Of a stretch of DNA of 64,000 nucleotides, positions 1-8,842 are shown one piece after another. The stretch is from Cochlodiniinecator piscidefendens (GTDB lineage: Bacteria > Pseudomonadota > Alphaproteobacteria > Rhodobacterales > Rhodobacteraceae), in NCBI RefSeq assembly GCF_011326755.1, contig NZ_JAAOIE010000002.1:310001-374000 (forward strand), in the 5' to 3' direction. Under the pieces are notes generated by a model. The model did no database searches, was not told the DNA's origin, and saw nothing but the letters and a program-made list of their open reading frames with translations. A program made the position numbers and the translations under genes. Each line of letters begins with the position of its first letter. The first letter of the stretch is position 1.

Positions 1-1406
1 TTGTTGGATATGTTGGCCCGGTCTCTGACTATGATTTGTCACGGATTGAGGACCAAGATCCGTTGCTTCAAATTCCAAAGTTCCAAATTGGTAAATCAGG
101 CGCAGAAGCCAAGTTGGAAGCGCAACTGCGCGGCTCCGCCGGCACCACCCGCGTTGAAGTCAATGCTGGTGGACGTATCATGCGCGAGCTCAGCCGCGAA
201 GAAGGTCGTCCAGGAGATAATATTCAGCTCACTGTTGACGCAGCTTTGCAAAACTACGTGCAAGCGCGGCTCGAAGGTGGATTGAGCGCAGCAGCCGTTG
301 TGATGGACACTGAAACCGGCGATATTCTTGCTGCGGGTTCTGCGCCAACATTTGACCCCAATAAATTCGTCCGAGGCATCTCTGTTGCAGATTATGCCGC
401 CCTGACTGAAAACCCATATCGACCACTGGCTGGCAAAGCTGTTCAGGGCCTTTATCCCCCAGGTTCAACCTTTAAAATGGTGACGGCTTTAGCCGCGCTG
501 GAAGAAGGTATCATAACGCCCGATGACACAGTGCGCTGCCTGGGACACGTTGAAGTAAGTGGACGTCGATTCCATTGCTGGAAACGTGCGGGCCATGGGA
601 CAATGGATTTATACGGTAGCCTACAACAAAGCTGTGATGTCTATTACTATGATATTGCCCAACGGGTTGGGATCGAAAAAATCTCTGAAATGGCGCGGCG
701 GCTGGGCTTTGGTTATAAATTTGATCTGCCGATGTCTGCGGTGGCTGAAGGGTTGGCTCCAACAAAAGAATGGAAGCTCGCGCGACGTGGTGAAGATTGG
801 CTAATCGGCGACACTCTGAATGCATCAATCGGCCAGGGGTTTGTGCTCGCTTCTCCCTTACAACTATCCGTTATGACAGCGCGCCTCGCAACCGGCCGTG
901 AAATTATCCCAAGGCTGGTCAAATCAATTAATGGCGTTGAGCAAAACATAAGAGGTGGCGAAAGCCTGAACATAAACGAAAACAATCTCCGGCAAATTCG
1001 GCGCGCCATGTACGGGGTCTCAAACACCCGGCGGGGTACGGCCTATCGGTCCCGTATTGTCGAAGATGAATACCGCATGTCGGGCAAGACAGGAACCAGT
1101 CAGGTCAGCAACCGCGTTGTGCGCAACTCAGAAGTTCCGTGGGTACAGCGCGACCATGCCCTTTTCGTTGGGTTTGCCCCCTTTGACGATCCCAAAATAT
1201 CCGTGTCAGTCGTGGTTGAACATGGTGGCGGTGGGTCTGCTGCTGCTGCTCCAGTTGCGCGTGATATCATTCTTCAAGCACTTTATGGCGGGGAGCCACC
1301 GCTTTCGGCTTATCCTAGTAGCGAACAACCCCGGATCGAACAAATTCGGCGCGGACTACAAGTGCGCGACCCCGAAGATTTTGAATTGGGGCGGACACGC
1401 GCATGA
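1..1406 (+). CDS. mrdA: Penicillin-binding protein 2 (peptidoglycan transpeptidase MrdA), 5' end missing
   Basis: This is the elongation-specific DD-transpeptidase that cross-links peptidoglycan in the periplasm together with RodA. The reading frame is open from base 3, where it encodes the family sequence VGYVGPVSDYD. The true start therefore lies outside the window, and the TTG at 36 is not a real start. The visible part has the end of the pedestal domain and then the transpeptidase domain, with the nucleophile motif STFK after YPPG, the SCD motif (SxN position) and KTGTSQ. The gene overlaps mrdB by 4 bases (ATGA), which indicates translational coupling. The family assignment is secure; only the N-terminal anchor is unseen. 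Confidence 0.95.
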   Translation, partial: VGYVGPVSDYDLSRIEDQDPLLQIPKFQIGKSGAEAKLEAQLRGSAGTTRVEVNAGGRIMRELSREEGRPGDNIQLTVDAALQNYVQARLEGGLSAAAVVMDTETGDILAAGSAPTFDPNKFVRGISVADYAALTENPYRPLAGKAVQGLYPPGSTFKMVTALAALEEGIITPDDTVRCLGHVEVSGRRFHCWKRAGHGTMDLYGSLQQSCDVYYYDIAQRVGIEKISEMARRLGFGYKFDLPMSAVAEGLAPTKEWKLARRGEDWLIGDTLNASIGQGFVLASPLQLSVMTARLATGREIIPRLVKSINGVEQNIRGGESLNINENNLRQIRRAMYGVSNTRRGTAYRSRIVEDEYRMSGKTGTSQVSNRVVRNSEVPWVQRDHALFVGFAPFDDPKISVSVVVEHGGGGSAAAAPVARDIILQALYGGEPPLSAYPSSEQPRIEQIRRGLQVRDPEDFELGRTRA

Positions 1407-2542
1407 GCTTTCTGGAACATAACCTAAAAACTGTCCCGACAGGGTTTCGGAAAATTCTACATTTGAATTGGCCTATTGTCCTATTGCTAATGGCCATCTG
1501 TACCGTTGGTTTCATTATGCTTTACTCTGTAGCAGGGGGATCATTGCGGCCATGGGCAGATCCCCAAATCAAACGGTTTGCACTTGGTATGAGTTTGATG
1601 TTGATCATCGCCATGGTTCCCATTTGGTTTTGGCGCAATATGGCCGGGGTCGCGTATCTCGGGTCCTTACTGCTGCTTGTGATGGTGGAACTATTTGGTG
1701 CTGTCGGCATGGGGGCGCAACGCTGGATCGACCTAGGTTTTATGCGATTGCAACCATCCGAATTGACCAAGGTGACCTTGGTGATGATATTAGCTGCCTA
1801 CTATGATTGGCTAGGTGTAGGCAAAGTGTCCCGCCCCATCTGGGTTATTATTCCACTTCTGTTGATCCTAATTCCGACCGCACTTGTCTTACGGCAGCCC
1901 GATTTGGGTACCGCAATTTTGCTGGTAACAGGTGGCGGGATCATAATGTTCTTAGCAGGTGTCAGCTGGTATTACTTTGGCGCTGTCATTGCCATAGCAA
2001 CTGGCATTGTCGCCGCTGTTTTTAGGACGCGTGGCACCGAATGGCAGTTTTTGAAAGACTACCAATACCGACGCATCGATACGTTTCTAGATCCCTCTAG
2101 CGACCCCTTAGGCGCTGGATACCACATTACACAATCTAAAATCGCTTTGGGTTCAGGTGGGTTTTCTGGTCGGGGTTTTATGCAAGGCACCCAAAGCCGA
2201 CTGAATTTCCTACCTGAAAAACATACCGATTTCATTTTCACCACTCTGGCCGAAGAATTTGGGTTTATTGGCGCTTTCTCGTTGCTAACGCTCTACCTGC
2301 TTGTTCTGGTTTTTTGTGCGGCTTCAGCCTTTTCTAACAAAGATCGCTTTGCATCGTTACTGACGCTTGGTGTTGCGGCCACGTTCTTTCTGTTCTTCGC
2401 TGTAAATATGTCGATGGTTATGGGGCTTGCACCCGTTGTTGGCGTACCTTTACCCCTTGTTTCTTATGGAGGTTCTGCGATGCTTGTGCTTCTGGTTGCC
2501 TTTGGTTTGGTTCAAAGTGCACACGTCCATAGACCGAGGTAA
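1403..2542 (+). CDS. mrdB: Rod shape-determining protein RodA (SEDS glycosyltransferase)
   Basis: RodA polymerises glycan strands from lipid II in the inner membrane and works with PBP2. The 379-residue protein is the usual family length and almost entirely hydrophobic, with about ten membrane segments. SEDS hallmarks are visible: GAQRWIDLG, the RQPDLGTA segment, LPEKHTDFIF followed by EEFGFIG, and a C-terminal PLPLVSYGGSAM. The start ATG at 1403 overlaps the mrdA stop. A hydroxyacid dehydrogenase gene follows after 2 bases, so all three may share a transcript. Confidence 0.95.
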   Translation: MSFLEHNLKTVPTGFRKILHLNWPIVLLLMAICTVGFIMLYSVAGGSLRPWADPQIKRFALGMSLMLIIAMVPIWFWRNMAGVAYLGSLLLLVMVELFGAVGMGAQRWIDLGFMRLQPSELTKVTLVMILAAYYDWLGVGKVSRPIWVIIPLLLILIPTALVLRQPDLGTAILLVTGGGIIMFLAGVSWYYFGAVIAIATGIVAAVFRTRGTEWQFLKDYQYRRIDTFLDPSSDPLGAGYHITQSKIALGSGGFSGRGFMQGTQSRLNFLPEKHTDFIFTTLAEEFGFIGAFSLLTLYLLVLVFCAASAFSNKDRFASLLTLGVAATFFLFFAVNMSMVMGLAPVVGVPLPLVSYGGSAMLVLLVAFGLVQSAHVHRPR

Positions 2543-2544
2543 AA

Positions 2545-3480
2545 ATGCCAATCAATGTTCTCTTTGCAGCCCGAGACGATAAATGGGAAACATATCAACC
2601 TGCATTGAACACTGCTTTTGAGCAGGCAGGGTTATCGGTCGATTTACATTGCAATTTTGACCACCCCGAAGACGTGGACTATATCGTATATGCCCCAAAC
2701 GGACCTGTTACAGATTTCACCCCCTACACAAAAACCAAAGCCATCCTAAGCCTCTGGGCCGGGGTCGAAAATATTGTCACGAATAAAACTCTGACTCAGC
2801 CATTAGCGCGCATGGTTGATGATGGGTTGAGTGAGGGAATGGTCGAATGGGTGACGGGCCATGTTCTGCGCTACCATCTCGATATGGATGCAGATGTATG
2901 TGATCAATCTGGTGAGTGGGTTCCACATTACGGCCCTCTCGCGCGTGAACGCAAAGTTGCAATATTGGGTATGGGTGCGTTGGGCAAAGCCTGTGCGTTG
3001 GCACTAAAGGCTCTGAATTTTGACGTTATTGGCTGGAGCCGCCGCCCAAAAAAGATCAATAACATTCCATGTGCTCATGGTGATGACGGCCTTAAAAGCA
3101 CACTGCAGCAGGCTGAAATTGTTGTATTACTTCTGCCTAAGACCGCGGAAACCGAAAATCTCCTAAATGCTGAGCGCATCTCGCTTATGCACAAAGGGGC
3201 CAAAATTATTAATCCCGGTCGTGGTCCCCTAATTGATGATGATGCGCTTCTTTCTGCATTGAACAATGGACAAATAGCCCACGCGACGCTTGATGTTTTT
3301 CGGGTAGAACCTTTGCCCAAAGATCATGCGTACTGGGCCCATCCCAATGTGACGGTCACACCTCATATTGCCGCCGATACCCGCCCGAACACTGCTTGCG
3401 CTGTTATAGCAGAAAACATTCAACGCGGCGAAGCTGGGCAACCATTTCTACATCTCGTGGATCGCAAAGCTGGATATTAA
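2545..3480 (+). CDS. D-2-hydroxyacid dehydrogenase, glyoxylate/hydroxypyruvate reductase A type
   Basis: This 311-residue cytosolic NAD(P)H-dependent reductase resembles GhrA, which reduces glyoxylate and hydroxypyruvate. The nucleotide-binding loop reads GMGALG around residue 140. The catalytic residues of the family are visible in order: Arg in NPGRGPLI, Glu in RVEPLP and His in TPHIA. A Shine-Dalgarno sequence (GAGGT) precedes the ATG. The gene follows mrdB by 2 bases but has no obvious functional tie to cell elongation. The exact substrate cannot be read from sequence. Its stop lies 2 bases from the convergent SseB-like gene. Confidence 0.85.
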   Translation: MPINVLFAARDDKWETYQPALNTAFEQAGLSVDLHCNFDHPEDVDYIVYAPNGPVTDFTPYTKTKAILSLWAGVENIVTNKTLTQPLARMVDDGLSEGMVEWVTGHVLRYHLDMDADVCDQSGEWVPHYGPLARERKVAILGMGALGKACALALKALNFDVIGWSRRPKKINNIPCAHGDDGLKSTLQQAEIVVLLLPKTAETENLLNAERISLMHKGAKIINPGRGPLIDDDALLSALNNGQIAHATLDVFRVEPLPKDHAYWAHPNVTVTPHIAADTRPNTACAVIAENIQRGEAGQPFLHLVDRKAGY

Positions 3481-3482
3481 CC

Positions 3483-4268
3483 CTAGCGCAATTTGGGCGG
3501 ACTATTAGGATCCATACCCGGGGCTGACGGGCCATCATTGGCCGTGGGCTCTGGTAAATCAAAGCGCAAACCGACTTTGGCCAATGAGGCACAGATCGTG
3601 TCCGAAGCACGGAAAAACGCAACGTCTAATGCCCCAGCCTCAATCCCAGACAGCACAAGCGCATCTGACACCGCCTGAGCGATCGCACCTTCAGCACCGG
3701 GTGTCGCACCGACAATCCCTAAAAGATGCCCTTTGCGTCCGCTTTCGTATTCGACCCCAGCAACATAGGCCTGTGTGGCAAGACCTGCCATAAGGGCCAA
3801 TTTACCGTCTAGTGCAACCATCAGTGTTTCAGGCAACCCAACAGGCGCGGTCAATGATTGTGGGGCTTCATCGACTTCTTCGGGGGAGGAAGCCAATGTT
3901 TCGGCCAACCATTCTATCGCCTCAGCAGGCAACAAAATTTCCGACGGCGCGACCTCTGGGTTCAAAGCGATGCCAATCCCTTCGCCCGCAAGCATACCCG
4001 AAAGAACACGACCAGACACAGATGCGTATGGAACGATCTCGCCTGCAAACTCAGCTAGACGTGCCTCCCGGTCGAACGCCAAAACAAAGGACTGACCGTC
4101 GACCTCAAACACCTGTGGTGCGATATTGTCACCGTCGGCTTCTTCGGCCAGTAATATGAAGAGTTCGCTTTCAGCTAGACGTGCATAGAAATTTAGCCGC
4201 GCCGTTTCATCGTCTGGATGTGTATCCATCGTCTGATGGGCCGTATCAATCGGCGTTAAATTCGTCAT
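3483..4268 (-). CDS. SseB family protein of unknown role
   Basis: The 261-residue protein has the SseB N-terminal domain as its first half. The region containing ARLAESELFILL, the FVLAFDREARL segment and GIGIALNP is typical of it. The C-terminal half is less conserved. It has no signal peptide or membrane segment. The function of SseB-domain proteins in alphaproteobacteria is not established. The chosen ATG has AAGGTG seven bases upstream and overlaps the end of the uracil-DNA glycosylase family gene by 23 bases, so the two genes are probably co-transcribed. Confidence 0.75.
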   Translation of the reverse strand: MTNLTPIDTAHQTMDTHPDDETARLNFYARLAESELFILLAEEADGDNIAPQVFEVDGQSFVLAFDREARLAEFAGEIVPYASVSGRVLSGMLAGEGIGIALNPEVAPSEILLPAEAIEWLAETLASSPEEVDEAPQSLTAPVGLPETLMVALDGKLALMAGLATQAYVAGVEYESGRKGHLLGIVGATPGAEGAIAQAVSDALVLSGIEAGALDVAFFRASDTICASLAKVGLRFDLPEPTANDGPSAPGMDPNSPPKLR

Positions 4269-4869
4269 CGCTTAGCACCTTAGCTATCCGAGATTTGAGC
4301 GCAGGAAGAAGCTCTGTTTCAAACCAAGGATTTTTCTTTATCCACCCTGTATTGCGCCAAGACGGATGGGGCAAGGCAAAGACGTCAGGTGCGTGATCCC
4401 TCCAAGCCATCACAGTTTGCGTCACCCCCCCTTTGGCCGCAGTGCCCAAATGATATTTTTGGGCATAGCCCCCAACCAACAATGTCAGTTGTATGTTTGG
4501 TAAGACTTCTAACACCGGAGCACGCCAAGTGTCCGCGCAAATTTTCGGAGGTGCGAGGTCTGCTCCTTTTTCATTATAGCCAGGAAAACAAAATGCCATC
4601 GGGACAATTGCAATACTGTTCTGATCATAAAACTCAGAATCACTCAGTCCCATCCAATCTCTCAGCCGATCGCCGGAAGGATCGGTAAATGGACGACCTG
4701 AATCGTACACTCGCATTCCTGGCGCCTGTCCCGCGATTAAAATTCTTGCACCTTTGGAAAACCAAGCAACGGGGCGCGGTTCATGCATTGTGGCAGTTGC
4801 AAAAAATCGGTCTTTGCAGATGCAACAATTACGCAATTCATTATGAAGCTTATTAAAATTCGTGGTCAT
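4246..4869 (-). CDS. Uracil-DNA glycosylase family protein
   Basis: The 207-residue protein belongs to the UDG superfamily. It begins with a short cysteine-containing segment (CCICKD), followed by the motif-1-like stretch ILIAGQAPGMR with the downstream residues GRPFTDPSGDRL. The C-terminal motif is LPHPSWRN. Four-cysteine UDG families use an Fe-S cluster, but only three Cys lie near the N-terminus here, so a cluster is uncertain. It may be a DNA-repair glycosylase or a UDG-fold protein of unknown activity. It is co-directional with, and overlaps, the SseB-like gene and is divergent from nhaA. Confidence 0.75.
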   Translation of the reverse strand: MTTNFNKLHNELRNCCICKDRFFATATMHEPRPVAWFSKGARILIAGQAPGMRVYDSGRPFTDPSGDRLRDWMGLSDSEFYDQNSIAIVPMAFCFPGYNEKGADLAPPKICADTWRAPVLEVLPNIQLTLLVGGYAQKYHLGTAAKGGVTQTVMAWRDHAPDVFALPHPSWRNTGWIKKNPWFETELLPALKSRIAKVLSDDEFNAD

Positions 4870-5041
4870 GTCACTTTATGAACGTTTATTTCTCTCGATT
4901 TCACCACTCTACAGCAATCTTACCAAAATTTCGCATTTCTCGATAACACCTTTGCGTTATCCAGCTGCTTTGTTACACATTTGGTTGCCCCCACAATGTG
5001 AATACATTATCCCGTGCCAAAAGAAGTGGGAGCCGTCGCAG

Positions 5042-6358
5042 ATGTATCGTGTCTGGAATTTTGTTACGAACTATTCAATTTTGTTGATCCTCGGTGCGTT
5101 AATCGCGCTGGTTTGGGCGAATACCGATGCGAGTGGATATCACCACTTCATTGAAACGCCATTGTGGTTCAATGATTACATCGGAGTACATTACTCTCAT
5201 TGGGCACATGCTTATGGTCACGGTGCCGAAGCGTACGAAGTCGGCGATGTCGAACGTGTTCTCACCCTTCACTACCTTGTAAACGACTTGCTGATGGCAT
5301 TCTTCTTTGCCATCGCTGCAAAGGAAGTTTGGGAAGCTGTGATCCTGAAAAATGGTTCATTGCGCGGCAAAAAGGCGGCGACGCCTCTGTTCGCAACAGC
5401 AGGCGGTATGTTTGGTCCGATCGCAGTTTACCTAGGGCTGGCAGCGTTCATGGGGTCAGATGTATACGACGCCGTTGCAAATGGTTGGGCTATCCCAACA
5501 GCGACCGACATCGCATTTTCCTATCTTGTAGGTCGTATGGTGTTTGGCGCGGGTCATCCAGCGGTTCGTTTCTTATTGCTTTTGGCAATTGCCGACGATG
5601 CTGCAGGCCTCATTATTCTTGCCATTTTCTATCCATCTGGTGATCTCGCTCTGGAATGGTTGCTACTTTCGCTTGCCGCCGCGGTTGGTGTGTACGCGTT
5701 GTTCAACTGGCTGCCACGCGTGTTGGACAAAGGCAAAGAGCTACGCCCAATCTCAACTTTTGTGCGTCAAAAACTAAACTTCTTGCCATACCTCGTCGCA
5801 GCAGCGCTAAGCTGGTATGGCTTCATGAAGGCAGGTATCCACCCTGCGCTAGGTCTATTGCCGATTGTTCCGACAATTCCGCATGCAGATCGCGCCTTTG
5901 GTTTGTTCTCAGACGCTGAGAAGTATCTGACGGATTTGTTGAATGACATCGAACACAAACTGAAACACCCGGTTGAAATCATCCTATTCTTCTTCGGCCT
6001 CGCGAATGCTGGCGTGGAATTCTCAGCCATTGCAGAGCCAACATGGTTGGTCCTTGCTGGACTATTGATTGGTAAGCCCCTTGGTGTCTTGCTCTTTGGT
6101 TGGTTTGCTGCGAAACCTCTTGGCCTCGGATTGCCAGCAGGCATGCGCGTCGTAGATCTCATTGTCGTGGGCTGTGTTTCCGCAATCGGATTTACGGTAT
6201 CATTGTTCATCGCAACCGTGGCCTTCAGCAACGAAACGCTTCCAAGTGGCGTATCTGTTCAGGACGCTGCAAAAATGGGGGCATTGTTCAGCTTTGCCGC
6301 GGCATTTATTTCGATAGTTGTTGGAAAATTGTTGCGGGTTGAGAAACAAGAACTCTAA
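5042..6358 (+). CDS. nhaA: Na+/H+ antiporter NhaA
   Basis: This inner-membrane antiporter exports Na+ in exchange for H+, as expected for a marine bacterium. The open frame extends back to 4862, but the ATG at 5042 (MYRVWNFV) is preferred. It has GGGAG nine bases upstream and gives 438 residues, within the NhaA range, and the extra N-terminal residues would be non-family sequence. NhaA signatures are visible: TPLFATAGGMFGPI, AIPTATDIAFS with the essential Asp, and AIADDAAGL with the paired aspartates that bind the cation. A terminator follows. Confidence 0.95.
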   Translation: MYRVWNFVTNYSILLILGALIALVWANTDASGYHHFIETPLWFNDYIGVHYSHWAHAYGHGAEAYEVGDVERVLTLHYLVNDLLMAFFFAIAAKEVWEAVILKNGSLRGKKAATPLFATAGGMFGPIAVYLGLAAFMGSDVYDAVANGWAIPTATDIAFSYLVGRMVFGAGHPAVRFLLLLAIADDAAGLIILAIFYPSGDLALEWLLLSLAAAVGVYALFNWLPRVLDKGKELRPISTFVRQKLNFLPYLVAAALSWYGFMKAGIHPALGLLPIVPTIPHADRAFGLFSDAEKYLTDLLNDIEHKLKHPVEIILFFFGLANAGVEFSAIAEPTWLVLAGLLIGKPLGVLLFGWFAAKPLGLGLPAGMRVVDLIVVGCVSAIGFTVSLFIATVAFSNETLPSGVSVQDAAKMGALFSFAAAFISIVVGKLLRVEKQEL

Positions 6359-6390
6359 TTTCCCCCCATAAATACCTATATTGTTCAGAG

Positions 6391-6420
6391 AAACCGGTAC
6401 AATTGTATCGGTTTTTTTGT
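6391..6420 (+). terminator. Rho-independent terminator after nhaA
   Basis: A 24-base inverted repeat (6391-6414, AAACCG...CGGTTT arms with a short inner TACAAT/ATTGTA extension) is followed directly by a long run of T. Confidence 0.85.
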
Positions 6421-6429
6421 TTTTTTTCC

Positions 6430-6567
6430 GCTATTGGTCGAAGAATTAACTATTCTCCGTTGTAAATTGATACGTGGTTCAGACATAATGATGCCCAAAA
6501 GGGTCTGTAGAATGATCCACGACATGTCCCGGAAAGGGACAGCGCACAGGCAGTTAAGGGCGAACCA
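6430..6567 (+). other. Leader region of the capsule export genes with small hairpins
   Basis: There is no gene here. The stretch between the nhaA terminator and the capsule ATPase holds a short perfect hairpin (GTCCC at 6526-6530, GGGAC at 6536-6540) without a T run, and an AGGG ribosome-binding site before the ATG at 6568. It presumably carries the promoter, but no clear -35/-10 pair could be assigned. Confidence 0.4.
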
Positions 6568-7227
6568 ATGCTCGAATTCGTAAACGTGAGTAAATCTTTT
6601 TGGACCGGAACCCAGCGCAAGGTTATTCTTGAGCAGGCGTCGTTTCGCGTCGAAATCGGAAACTCCATGGGGATATTGGCCGCAAACGGCACGGGCAAAA
6701 CGACTCTCGTTAATATGATGGCTGGTATCGAAAAACCTGACGAAGGCGAGATAATCCGCACCTCCAAAATTTCGTTCCCATTGGGCTTCATGGGCGGGTT
6801 GATCCCAAAGCTTTCTGCCATGGAAAACTCGCGATACATCGCCCGCCTTTATGGCTTAGACCCAGATTATGTCGAAGCATTCTGCCGTTGGCTTTGTGGC
6901 CTTGAAGAATATTTCAACATGCCCGTTGCGACCTACAGTGCGGGGATGCGCGCCCGCTTTTCTTTTGCGCTCTTGCTTGCGCTTGATTTCGATATCTACC
7001 TGATCGACGAAGGCATGCCTGGCACAACTGATGTAGAATTCAATAAAAAGGCTGGTGAAATCTTACGGGAACGACTGGAAACAACAACGGTTATCATCGT
7101 CTCTCACAGCCCTCAAATCCTCGAAAAAATGTGCCGCTCCGCTGGCGTTCTTAAGAACGGCCGCCTGTATATGTTTGACACTTTAGAAGAAGCGAAACAG
7201 CTTTATGACTACGAAACCCAAAGCTAG
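6568..7227 (+). CDS. Capsule polysaccharide export ABC transporter ATP-binding protein (KpsT/CtrD type)
   Basis: This 219-residue nucleotide-binding subunit would energise export of capsular polysaccharide across the inner membrane. It matches KpsT in length and motifs: a Walker-A-like loop AANGTGKTT, the family segment SFPLGFMGGL, the signature YSAGMRAR, Walker B IYLIDEG and the switch His in VSHSP. The first Gly of Walker A is replaced by Ala. The next gene starts 23 bases before this one ends. No KpsM-type permease lies beside it, so the partner must be encoded elsewhere. Confidence 0.85.
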   Translation: MLEFVNVSKSFWTGTQRKVILEQASFRVEIGNSMGILAANGTGKTTLVNMMAGIEKPDEGEIIRTSKISFPLGFMGGLIPKLSAMENSRYIARLYGLDPDYVEAFCRWLCGLEEYFNMPVATYSAGMRARFSFALLLALDFDIYLIDEGMPGTTDVEFNKKAGEILRERLETTTVIIVSHSPQILEKMCRSAGVLKNGRLYMFDTLEEAKQLYDYETQS

Positions 7228-8782
7228 AAAGTACCGGATCAGGCGTGGCAACACGGCTGGTACTGAGCAACAGCCAACCGAAAGCGCAGTCAACACAACT
7301 GCGCCGGGCACGCCTGCTCCGGCCCGCGACGGCCAAGTTTCAAGCGCCAGCGAGGTTTCCGTCGAAGAACAACTTGCCGATATCCGCCGCGAGGGATTAA
7401 CCGGACGTCAATTGCGTATGGCCCGCCGTGTAGCGCAACGCAATGGTCTGGCTGCAACGTCTGATTATGATGCCATTCGTTTGCTGCGGGAAAAAGGTAT
7501 CGACCCGTTCAAGCGATCAAATATGTTGGAGCTGGTTGTTGCGGGCGAAGACAATGCACTCACGCAAAACCTTCCGCAGACGGTAGATAAAACTGCTACG
7601 CCGCAAGTTCCATCAACAGAGGTGCGCGCTGAAAACAATCGCCTCCAAGAAATTCAACGTATTCAGTTAGACATCGCAAAGCGTCGTCGCCGCAAATTGG
7701 TCCTTTTGCTGGCCCGACTGGCATTCTTTGTTTTCTTACCAACCGCTTTGGCAGGATATTATTACTACAATATTGCCTCCCCGCTGTATGCAACTGTGTC
7801 TAAGTTTCAAATTCAGAAGGCCGACAATACCGGTACAGGCGCAGGCAGCCTGCTGGGCGGTTCCTCTCTTGCCAACATAACGGAATCTATTTCTGTTCAG
7901 GCTTTCCTGCAAAACAGATCAGCTCTGGTGCGACTAGATCAAGAGGCAGGGTTTATTGAACACTTTAGCGGCGATAACATTGATCCACTTCAACAACTTG
8001 AGCAGGATTCATCGCTCGAGGATGCTTACTCTCTTTACAGCAAATATGTGCTTATTTCGTTTGATCCAACCGAAGGTATTATCGGTATGGAGGTCTCTGC
8101 GGCCACACCTGAGGCCAGTGAAGAATTCTCACGAGTGTTAATTTCTCTTGCCGAAGAACATGTCGATAGCATGTCTCAACGCGTTCGTACGGATCAAATG
8201 AGCGGCGCGCGCGAAAGCGCGGAAGAAGCCGAGCAAAAGCTAGAAGATGCTCAACGCCATGTGGTTGCCTTGCAGGAGCAATATAACGTTATCAGCTCTG
8301 ACACCACGGTTGGACTCATCACCGGGCAAATCAGCGCGTTGCAATCTCGTTTGACCGAGGAACGCCTAAGTTTGGCTGAACTTGAAGCGAACACCAATCC
8401 AAATCAGGCCAGGATCAACCCAATGCGTGGCCGTATCAGTAATTTAGAGACGATGATCGCCGAAGAACAATCCAAACTGACTGAAACATATCGCGAAGGT
8501 AGGTCTTTGGCTGGTATCACGGGTGAGCTTGAAATTGCACGTTCACAGGTGGAAATTCGCATGGCACTGGTAGGCCAAGCTGCGCAATCTCTAGATATAG
8601 CGCGCACTGAAGCAGAGCGTCAGGCTCTGTACTTGGTCGAAAGTGTTAGTCCGGTCCCCCCGGATGAACCCACCTACCCGCGTAGTTTTGAAAATACCAT
8701 ACTCGCGTTTCTGATCTTTTCTGGGATTTACTTAATGCTATCGCTCACCCTATCTATTCTGCGTGAACAAGTATCCTCATAA
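7205..8782 (+). CDS. Capsule polysaccharide export inner-membrane protein (KpsE/CtrB type)
   Basis: This 525-residue protein is of the polysaccharide co-polymerase/export type. The N-terminal ~160 residues are cytoplasmic. They include a basic, low-complexity start and a conserved helix-rich stretch (LTGRQLRMARR to LLREKGIDPF). A membrane segment follows at about 170-190, then a large periplasmic part with a long coiled coil (about 325-480), and a second membrane segment near the C-terminus. In KpsE/CtrB this architecture bridges the ABC exporter to the outer-membrane channel. It overlaps the ATPase gene by 23 bases, and a terminator follows the stop. Confidence 0.8.
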   Translation: MTTKPKARKYRIRRGNTAGTEQQPTESAVNTTAPGTPAPARDGQVSSASEVSVEEQLADIRREGLTGRQLRMARRVAQRNGLAATSDYDAIRLLREKGIDPFKRSNMLELVVAGEDNALTQNLPQTVDKTATPQVPSTEVRAENNRLQEIQRIQLDIAKRRRRKLVLLLARLAFFVFLPTALAGYYYYNIASPLYATVSKFQIQKADNTGTGAGSLLGGSSLANITESISVQAFLQNRSALVRLDQEAGFIEHFSGDNIDPLQQLEQDSSLEDAYSLYSKYVLISFDPTEGIIGMEVSAATPEASEEFSRVLISLAEEHVDSMSQRVRTDQMSGARESAEEAEQKLEDAQRHVVALQEQYNVISSDTTVGLITGQISALQSRLTEERLSLAELEANTNPNQARINPMRGRISNLETMIAEEQSKLTETYREGRSLAGITGELEIARSQVEIRMALVGQAAQSLDIARTEAERQALYLVESVSPVPPDEPTYPRSFENTILAFLIFSGIYLMLSLTLSILREQVSS

Positions 8783-8786
8783 TTCA

Positions 8787-8830
8787 TTGGGGCTCCGAGA
8801 AAACTTTGAGCCCCAATTTAATTCCTTTTT
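8787..8830 (+). terminator. Hairpin terminator after the capsule export pair
   Basis: A perfect 9-base stem (TTGGGGCTC 8787-8795, GAGCCCCAA 8808-8816) is followed by a T-rich but interrupted tract. It separates the export genes from the phosphohexomutase gene. Confidence 0.7.
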
Positions 8831-8842
8831 ACGGTGACCATA

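Noticed and set aside
4862-5041. N-terminal extension of NhaA by 60 residues
   Set aside because: The stretch has no NhaA-like sequence and no ribosome-binding site, while the ATG at 5042 has GGGAG at good spacing and gives a normal family length.
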